64,000 bases of DNA, from NCBI GenBank assembly GCA_016842085.1, contig JAEVEX010000074.1, positions 62,001-126,000 on the forward strand, written 5' to 3'. Source of the DNA: Candidatus Thermoflexus tengchongensis (lineage in GTDB: Bacteria; Chloroflexota; Anaerolineae; Thermoflexales; Thermoflexaceae). Under the pieces are notes generated by a model. It was given only the letters and a program-made list of their open reading frames with translations, was not told the DNA's origin and did not search any database. Below, one piece after another: positions 8,601 to 17,413 of the stretch. How positions within the stretch are numbered: position 1 is the stretch's first letter; each line of letters opens with the position of its first letter. A program made the translations under genes and the position numbers.

Positions 8601-11600
8601 GGACTGCCTCAATCGAACCAGCGTGGGATTGAAACATCGAACCTCAACGGGCAGCAACCGCTCCAGGATCAGCCTCAATCGAACCAGCGTGGGATTGAAA
8701 CGGCAGGCGCAATGGATATCCTCGGCGGGATCATTGAGGCCTCAATCGAACCAGCGTGGGATTGAAACGCGTCGCGGACTGGCTGGCTGGACGGTTCATC
8801 TTCGGCCTCAATCGAACCAGCGTGGGATTGAAACTCGGGATTCTGCGCGAGGACCTGCGGAGGATCGGGAGCCTCAATCGAACCAGCGTGGGATTGAAAC
8901 ACGAGTGGCTTCAGTCAACATGGGGGAATGGGTGGGTGCCTCAATCGAACCAGCGTGGGATTGAAACTGGAAGTGGTAATCGGATTCTTGTTTGGTCAGG
9001 ATCTGCCTCAATCGAACCAGCGTGGGATTGAAACGCCAGAAGAAGGGCTCCCCACATAGTTACCTCCTCCCGGCCTCAATCGAACCAGCGTGGGATTGAA
9101 ACCATCTCGATCGGCACCTCGACCAGGACGCCGAAGGCGCCTCAATCGAACCAGCGTGGGATTGAAACGCCAGTGAGGCGGTTGCTGCAGGGGGCGGCCG
9201 GGATGCCTCAATCGAACCAGCGTGGGATTGAAACGGGACGGATCTGCTCAAGAGAATTCGGGTTAGGCCGGCCTCAATCGAACCAGCGTGGGATTGAAAC
9301 AGCTAACCTGCTCTCACTTTCCCCCTTGTCCCCGAGGCCTCAATCGAACCAGCGTGGGATTGAAACCGGCCATCATTGCCCGCAGGGCCAGCTCCCGGAG
9401 GGCCTCAATCGAACCAGCGTGGGATTGAAACTCGCTTAACAGCCAGGGAATAGCCTTGTCGCGGAAGAGGCCTCAATCGAACCAGCGTGGGATTGAAACC
9501 CACCAGCAACGCCTGCAGGCGCTCCTTCGCGCTCACGCCGCCTCAATCGAACCAGCGTGGGATTGAAACCCTCCTGCACCTCTTCCGGCATGTCATCCTC
9601 CTGAGCGCCTCAATCGAACCAGCGTGGGATTGAAACCGATTGCCTCCAGAGGGCTCTCGCCGCCCTCCTCTCGCCTCAATCGAACCAGCGTGGGATTGAA
9701 ACGTCCTCCCGGATTCCCTGGGCCTCCCCCGCCATCTTAGCCTCAATCGAACCAGCGTGGGATTGAAACACCTCAGCAATAGCCTGGCCCAGCATCCTAT
9801 CCGAGCCTCAATCGAACCAGCGTGGGATTGAAACCCTCAGGGTCGAGAAAATGCTCGTAAATCAGGTGATCGCCTCAATCGAACCAGCGTGGGATTGAAA
9901 CGATATTCCTCCTCCATCCCATCGGGGACAAACTTCGGCCTCAATCGAACCAGCGTGGGATTGAAACAAAGAATGCTCTCCGGGTCTTCCTGGGGCTTCC
10001 TCCTGGCCTCAATCGAACCAGCGTGGGATTGAAACGTTAGTGATGGGAATCTGAACGCGCCAATACGATATGGCCTCAATCGAACCAGCGTGGGATTGAA
10101 ACCATCCCGATGAAGGAGATCCCGCGCAACCTGGAAAGCCTCAATCGAACCAGCGTGGGATTGAAACGTCTCCAGCAAGGACCAGCCAGAAGCCCGGTAT
10201 CCCATGCCTCAATCGAACCAGCGTGGGATTGAAACGCTCCTGCTCCGGGCGGTCCCGAAGGACCTGTTCAAGGCCTCAATCGAACCAGCGTGGGATTGAA
10301 ACGTGGAGACACACTTCCCCCCTGCGGGGGACTGGATCGCCTCAATCGAACCAGCGTGGGATTGAAACGCTTGCGGTCGGGCTTGCCCTCCTGGGCGGGC
10401 TGAGCCTCAATCGAACCAGCGTGGGATTGAAACCGACAAAGCAGAGCCAGCCCCCCTCAAAGCCGCCAAAGCCTCAATCGAACCAGCGTGGGATTGAAAC
10501 AAGCCAGGATGACCTCTTTCCTGAGAATGTTTTCCGAGCCTCAATCGAACCAGCGTGGGATTGAAACAGCGCATAAAAGTGGTCCCCATTTGCGCTACCC
10601 GTGCCTCAATCGAACCAGCGTGGGATTGAAACTCATCTGGCGGGCAATCGCATCCAGCTGGAGATCCGGGCCTCAATCGAACCAGCGTGGGATTGAAACC
10701 GCGGATGGCGGGAATGCTCCTGGGCCGATCCTCTGGCCTCAATCGAACCAGCGTGGGATTGAAACCAGTATTATCCGTGATCGTCCCCGAGAACAGCACA
10801 AGCGGCCTCAATCGAACCAGCGTGGGATTGAAACTATCCGAAAATAGACCATCATGCAGGCCCGAGATATGAGCCTCAATCGAACCAGCGTGGGATTGAA
10901 ACACCTGCTTGGCGATCACCGGCTCCACGCCGTTCGCTTGCCTCAATCGAACCAGCGTGGGATTGAAACGAGCAGGAGCTGGAAGCCCGTCATAACACCC
11001 ACCTCGCCTCAATCGAACCAGCGTGGGATTGAAACGAAAAAGACGCTTCGTATGTTAAAATCGGCCGGGGGCCTCAATCGAACCAGCGTGGGATTGAAAC
11101 TCAACTCACGGTGGGCGGGGTGTTACGACGGATGTAGGCCTCAATCGAACCAGCGTGGGATTGAAACATTCGGCGGGTTCTCGCGGTGAACCCCGCGTGA
11201 ACGGCCTCAATCGAACCAGCGTGGGATTGAAACTGCGTAATGATGGGTCGATTGCCACCTCGCCCACACGCCTCAATCGAACCAGCGTGGGATTGAAACA
11301 TGACGAGATTGTGCAGGCAGTGTGCGATTTCCAGGGGCCTCAATCGAACCAGCGTGGGATTGAAACGGGTTATCTGTCCAAGGTGAGCGCGCGGGTGACG
11401 GATGCCTCAATCGAACCAGCGTGGGATTGAAACCTTCATCTAAAATTACAACCGCACGGCTAAAATCCCGCCTCAATCGAACCAGCGTGGGATTGAAACG
11501 TCGATGAGTATTTTGATTACTTCAACACAGGCCCGAGCCTCAATCGAACCAGCGTGGGATTGAAACCACGGCTAAAATCCCCCGGGGACGGGACCCGGAT

Positions 11601-14600
11601 TGGCCTCAATCGAACCAGCGTGGGATTGAAACGTTGGCCACATAGATTATGAGTGCCATTATGATTGCGCCTCAATCGAACCAGCGTGGGATTGAAACTC
11701 TTCTCGCGGGAGGCGTGGGAGAACGGCATCCGCCGCCTCAATCGAACCAGCGTGGGATTGAAACTACTTCTGGCACTTGAACACCCAAAATATCTGTTGA
11801 CGCCTCAATCGAACCAGCGTGGGATTGAAACTCTACACGAATGTTTGATATCAGCTTATACCCCTCGCCTCAATCGAACCAGCGTGGGATTGAAACCAGC
11901 ATCCGAAGCGTCCTCTTTAGGAAGGTCGCACAGCCTCAATCGAACCAGCGTGGGATTGAAACGAAGAAGACGCTTCGGGAACTGCGACGTCTGGGGAGCC
12001 TCAATCGAACCAGCGTGGGATTGAAACCGCGGCGGGCGGTGGACGGGGCGATATGAACTCTGAGGCCTCAATCGAACCAGCGTGGGATTGAAACATCTGG
12101 AGTATCTGAACGCGAATGCTGCGCGCATCTGGCCTCAATCGAACCAGCGTGGGATTGAAACTCAGCTGATCGTAGAAGGAGGCCAGGGGATGGACCGGCC
12201 TCAATCGAACCAGCGTGGGATTGAAACTTTTATATAAAAACCCCCTCCTGTCAAGGAGAGGAGGCCTCAATCGAACCAGCGTGGGATTGAAACACCCCGG
12301 GGGGCATACTGTGTGTAGCCCGGGATCCTCGCCTCAATCGAACCAGCGTGGGATTGAAACCCCTATACCTGACGTTGGGCGGGATGGGGGAGGGCGGGCC
12401 TCAATCGAACCAGCGTGGGATTGAAACCGCGCTCAAGCAGGCGTGGCCGCGCCGTTGGCCAACGCCTCAATCGAACCAGCGTGGGATTGAAACGGCAGGG
12501 CATAAGTCACAACTGCACCCCTCACCCCTTGCCTCAATCGAACCAGCGTGGGATTGAAACTTCATCACCCCTCAGCCCACCCCCACGCCGTGGGGGGCCT
12601 CAATCGAACCAGCGTGGGATTGAAACGGCGCTGCTCGGGCCGACGGAGACGCCGCTCGCCTCGGCCTCAATCGAACCAGCGTGGGATTGAAACGCCAGCG
12701 GGCGGCCCGCTCCGAGGCCGCCAGGCCGGGGCCTCAATCGAACCAGCGTGGGATTGAAACGGGGATGGCCTTCCCCCGCGCCGGACGCCAGGTCCAGGCC
12801 TCAATCGAACCAGCGTGGGATTGAAACGTTGTTGGCGAATGAGGGCCTTCCGCCGGTTCGCCCGCGCCTCAATCGAACCAGCGTGGGATTGAAACTTTTG
12901 AGATTCAGGGCGGCGGAGGGAGGGGGCGCGGCCTCAATCGAACCAGCGTGGGATTGAAACCAGCACCCCCTGGCCGGTCCGCCGGACCTCCAGGGCGGCC
13001 TCAATCGAACCAGCGTGGGATTGAAACGCAGATCAGCGAGACCCAGCAGGTCTCTTTCCGGCGCCTCAATCGAACCAGCGTGGGATTGAAACCGTGGAGG
13101 CGACCCTGTCGCTGACGCTGGAGGCGAGCCTCAATCGAACCAGCGTGGGATTGAAACGATTTCCCTGGCCCATAGAATTCCGTGATATATCCGGCCTCAA
13201 TCGAACCAGCGTGGGATTGAAACCGCGGAGATCAGCAACCACTCCCGCGAGGAGGCCCAGCCTCAATCGAACCAGCGTGGGATTGAAACGAGAAGTAGAA
13301 GCGTCGTCTTCCCAGACCCAGGATCGCCTCAATCGAACCAGCGTGGGATTGAAACGGCAATTGCCTCTGCAACTGCCCGGACCCCAGCATTGCCTCAATC
13401 GAACCAGCGTGGGATTGAAACGTGGGGGATTGTGCAATCCCAGGGTGGTTTTGGGCCGGCCTCAATCGAACCAGCGTGGGATTGAAACGAAATCAGGAGG
13501 CGAAGACCCCTCTCTTCTTCCTCAAGCCTCAATCGAACCAGCGTGGGATTGAAACAGGTTATTTGTCTAAGGTAAGCGCGCGGGTGACGGAGGGCCTCAA
13601 TCGAACCAGCGTGGGATTGAAACCGTATAGGGCCCGGTCCCGCTCGGGGTAGTGGATCCGCCTCAATCGAACCAGCGTGGGATTGAAACTGGCGGCAGGG
13701 AGGAAACAATGATCACCGCAGGGGCTGGCCTCAATCGAACCAGCGTGGGATTGAAACGAGAGTGACGTTTATGCGCTTCCTCTTCGGGAGCTGGCCTCAA
13801 TCGAACCAGCGTGGGATTGAAACGCCGGATGATCCTGATGGTCATCGAAGGGGAGAGCATCGCCTCAATCGAACCAGCGTGGGATTGAAACCCATACGGA
13901 TTTCCAAGAGGGGATTGTTGTGGATCCCGCCTCAATCGAACCAGCGTGGGATTGAAACTCCCTTACGACGATACCACTTAGGAAGGAGGCAGAGCCTCAA
14001 TCGAACCAGCGTGGGATTGAAACTACTTTTCCCTCAACTTCTTTGCCAACCAAACAGCCAGCCTCAATCGAACCAGCGTGGGATTGAAACCGGACGGACC
14101 ACCGACTCCCACTTTGGAGAAACAACCGCCTCAATCGAACCAGCGTGGGATTGAAACAGGCTCTCCTTTGCCTGTGCCGGTCGGTGGGGGCTTAGCCTCA
14201 ATCGAACCAGCGTGGGATTGAAACTCGCAACTTTCTCCAGGGCCTCCCGGACCTGTTCCACCAGGCCTCAATCGAACCAGCGTGGGATTGAAACGTCTCT
14301 GTTTCCTCGTTCTTCCCCATTCTGCTGGTGGAGCCTCAATCGAACCAGCGTGGGATTGAAACGCACGCGATACGCGCCAGCCGTCAGGCCCGTGAACGGC
14401 CTCAATCGAACCAGCGTGGGATTGAAACCTCGCAAAAAGAAGTTGTGCAACGTTCTTGAAGAAAGCCTCAATCGAACCAGCGTGGGATTGAAACTGTGGC
14501 TCAGAGTGAAGGACGGGTCGGGTCGGGTTTGGCCTCAATCGAACCAGCGTGGGATTGAAACCGTCCTCAACCCGGTCCGGATGGAAGACAAGAGTCGGGC

Positions 14601-16065
14601 CTCAATCGAACCAGCGTGGGATTGAAACGTGGACGGGAACGGCCGCACCGGGGTGGGGGTAGAGCCTCAATCGAACCAGCGTGGGATTGAAACGAGGTTT
14701 CCTCCATCCCGGAGGACCGGGACGCCGCCCGCCTCAATCGAACCAGCGTGGGATTGAAACCTGCACCGCCAGGCCGAAGGAGTCGGTGACGGTCACGCCT
14801 CAATCGAACCAGCGTGGGATTGAAACTCTACTACAAGGTCCTTGATCTGGATTTCGCGGAACTCGCCTCAATCGAACCAGCGTGGGATTGAAACCAAAAA
14901 GCAAAACTTTGCCCCTCTCAATGCACCGCGCCTCAATCGAACCAGCGTGGGATTGAAACACACATATCTCCAGCCAGGGTGACACGCGTTCGTAGTGGCC
15001 TCAATCGAACCAGCGTGGGATTGAAACGGCTATGTTGGGCCAGACACGGATTCCGTATACGCTGGGCCTCAATCGAACCAGCGTGGGATTGAAACATTCA
15101 TGGCCATCAGCCGGGCCGGCGCCCAGTCCGGGGCCTCAATCGAACCAGCGTGGGATTGAAACGATCGTTCTCCTTTTCTCGACGGTTTACATTGCAAAGC
15201 CTCAATCGAACCAGCGTGGGATTGAAACTTTATTCCCCACGAGAGGTTGGCGCATTGGTGGGGGCGGCCTCAATCGAACCAGCGTGGGATTGAAACAGAA
15301 TCTGATCCCATGTCATTCTGCTACCCCCTCACGGCCTCAATCGAACCAGCGTGGGATTGAAACGGCTTTTTGCAGCGTATGATTCAACCCACGGGGGGCG
15401 GCCTCAATCGAACCAGCGTGGGATTGAAACTTTTCCACGACCACAACCCCCACGCCCACACCAACCGGCCTCAATCGAACCAGCGTGGGATTGAAACTCA
15501 GAAAGCGGTTCTTCAACTCCATGGCATCCAGGAAGGCCTCAATCGAACCAGCGTGGGATTGAAACAACGAGGATCCTCCAAAGCGTAAAGCCGATCACCA
15601 AGCCTCAATCGAACCAGCGTGGGATTGAAACAAAACCATAACGGGACTTGCCTACGACCAGATATCCGCCTCAATCGAACCAGCGTGGGATTGAAACCCG
15701 CGTACGGACCGCGAATCGCGTCCACGAAAACCACGCCTCAATCGAACCAGCGTGGGATTGAAACTTAGGTTAGGGTTCGTCACGCCCCAGCAGGCGCGAG
15801 ACCGCCTCAATCGAACCAGCGTGGGATTGAAACTACCAGAAATACGCAAAAGCGAAGTCGAACCGCACTGCCTCAATCGAACCAGCGTGGGATTGAAACG
15901 AGGTCCAGTGGCGAGCGTTCGCCGACATCTTCGGTGCCTCAATCGAACCAGCGTGGGATTGAAACTCGTCCTGGGGATTCTCTTCGGAGCCTTCCTTCTG
16001 GGCCTCAATCGAACCAGCGTGGGATTGAAACAGAATAGAATCGCTGGACTCGCCCAGGGTGCTAC

Positions 16066-17147
16066 CTAAGTAGGTTTACATAAGTTTGGTGACATAATGT
16101 GCCTCCGCAGCCAGAAACCGTCGGAGAGGACGCCGGCCGTTTTGAGGCGCTCAAGGGGCGACCGTTCCAGAATGCCACGACAGAACGTATCGGCTGCCGC
16201 ATCAATGGGCATTGCACAATTGGCCAGAAGCCGTGCCTTGCCCCAGCGCCAGAGGGATTCCATCGGATTCAGGTGCGGACAGGCAACGGGCAAAAACCGC
16301 AGGTCGATGCCTAACCGACGGGCCAGCTCTCGACTCCGGCGGTTGCGGTGGGGCGAACCCCGGTCCAGAAACACCACCACGCGCCAGCCCCGCCAGCGGC
16401 GGCGAATGGCCCGCAACAGCGCCTGGAACCCTTCCTGGTTCCATCGTTCGGTGACCTGCAGGACCGCGCGACCTGTGCGAATGGCCATCGCGCCCCACAC
16501 CACCCGTTTGGCCCGCTCGCCCGTTATCGGCACCCGCGCCTGCGTGCCACGCCGTGCCCACGCTGCCCTCAAGGGGGGCGTCTCGGTGACGATCGTTTCG
16601 TCCACAAACATCATCACCTGCCGTCGGTTTTTATGCAAATGGCGTTGCAGCCCCCTTTTGCTTGACGCCAGTGCGGTGCCTGTCGGCTCCGCACAAACCG
16701 CGGTCGCTTCCACCGGTAGCCCAACGCGTGCAGCACCCTGCGCACCGTCATCTCGCTGGCGTGGATGCCCTCGCGCGCGGCCAGATGGCGCGCCCGCAAG
16801 GGCACCGTCCAGGTCGTATGCCGATAACCCAGCGTGCGCGGGTCCTGCACCAGCAGCGCCGGCAACCGCTGCGCCACCGCTTCCCGCAAGCATGCCGGTC
16901 GCCCCGAACGTTTGCGGTCCCGCATCCGCGCGCCCAACGGCTCCGGCTGCCGTTCCTGCCACCATCGCACCCATCGGTACACCGTCCACCGTCCCACCCC
17001 CAGCCGTTGCGCCACCTCCCGTGCCGACATCCCCTCGGCCAGCCACATCAGCGCCAGCAGCCGCCGCGCCACCCGTGCGTCCCGCGCCCGCTTCGCCTCG
17101 GCCTGCAAGTGTCGATAAACTCTGCGTAGTTCCCCCCAGGGAATCAT
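16066..17147 (-). CDS. IS630 family transposase, two frames joined by a -1 frameshift
   Basis: The first frame starts at ATG 17147 and would stop at 16614 (177 residues). It encodes the helix-turn-helix half, with motifs SAREVAQRLGVGRWTVYRW and a later linker. The second frame encodes the DDE catalytic half: Asp in FVDETIV, Asp in FLDRGSPH and Glu in HLNPMESLW. A run AAAAGGGGG on the coding strand near 16655-16662 is a good slippery site. A -1 shift there gives one protein of about 360 residues, the normal length for IS630 transposases. The catalytic residues look intact. The stop codon TAG is completed by the TA target duplication and the next flanking base (16066-16068). The product should catalyse cut-and-paste transposition into TA. 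Confidence 0.88.
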
Positions 17148-17214
17148 GGCTTCGCCTCCTTTGCCAGGATTCCCCGTATGATACTTTAAGTCTCATCATT
17201 TATGAAGTCCTACT
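16069..17214 (-). mobile_element. IS630-type insertion sequence inside the CRISPR array
   Basis: This 1146-bp element is flanked by TA on both sides (16067-16068 and 17215-17216), as expected for the TA target duplication of the IS630/Tc1 group. Its ends are imperfect inverted repeats: both begin AGTAGG and share CATAA four bases later. It carries one transposase in two overlapping frames on the minus strand. Removing it and one TA would restore a normal 37-nt spacer (16032-16068) directly joined to the repeat at 17217. The element therefore inserted at the spacer/repeat junction, three repeats from the trailer end. Confidence 0.93.
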
Positions 17215-17413
17215 TAGCCTCAATCGAACCAGCGTGGGATTGAAACGGGTCCGAGGCGCTGCCGCACGGCGCCCCGGCCCAGGCGCCTCAATCGAACCAG
17301 CGTGGGATTGAAACGCGCGGACGTCAGCGAGGCGTTCGCAGCGAGGACAGCCTCAATCGAACCAGCGTGGGATTGAAGCATGAGCTTTTAGATTCAGGGA
17401 GTGGAGGGGAGCC

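Larger units (their letters stand above)
5749..17379 (+). CRISPR. Giant CRISPR array, about 158 repeats, split by an IS element
   Basis: The 30-nt repeat begins GCCTCAATCG, continues AACCAGCGT and ends GGGATTGAAAC. By manual count there are 155 copies from 5749 to 16031 and three more at 17217-17246, 17285-17314 and 17350-17379, with an insertion sequence between. Spacers are mostly 35-38 nt (period about 66.6). Within the repeat TCAATC can pair with GATTGA. Cleavage by Cas6 would leave the usual 8-nt handle ATTGAAAC. The last repeat ends GAAGC instead of GAAAC, which marks the trailer end, so transcription runs left to right from the leader at 5203-5748. The repeats are almost invariant over 11 kb. 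The repeat type fits both I-B and III systems, the two modules encoded at 19955-41145. Spacers are numbered from the leader in the findings. Confidence 0.98.

Noticed and set aside
11367-11403. Self-targeting of the local cas7 gene by spacer 85
   Set aside because: Only about 21 of 36 bases match, with mismatches throughout the second half, too few for targeting. The spacer points to a homologue.
11500-11536. Spacer 87 translating as VDEYFDYFNTGP, similar to VDEDLFGYLDPSGG of Cas7
   Set aside because: The resemblance is short and gapped, too weak to claim a second cas7 site.
12228-12263. Spacer 98 resembling a terminator (T-rich start and a short CTCCT/AGGAG stem)
   Set aside because: It is one spacer of normal length between intact repeats. 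The stem is only 5 bp and it need not act in the array.
5749-17379. Dozens of open frames on both strands across the array, carrying LNRTSVGLK, QSNQRGIET or SHAGSIEA peptides at regular intervals
   Set aside because: They are translations of the CRISPR repeat plus spacers. They have no ribosome binding sites and the frame changes with spacer length.
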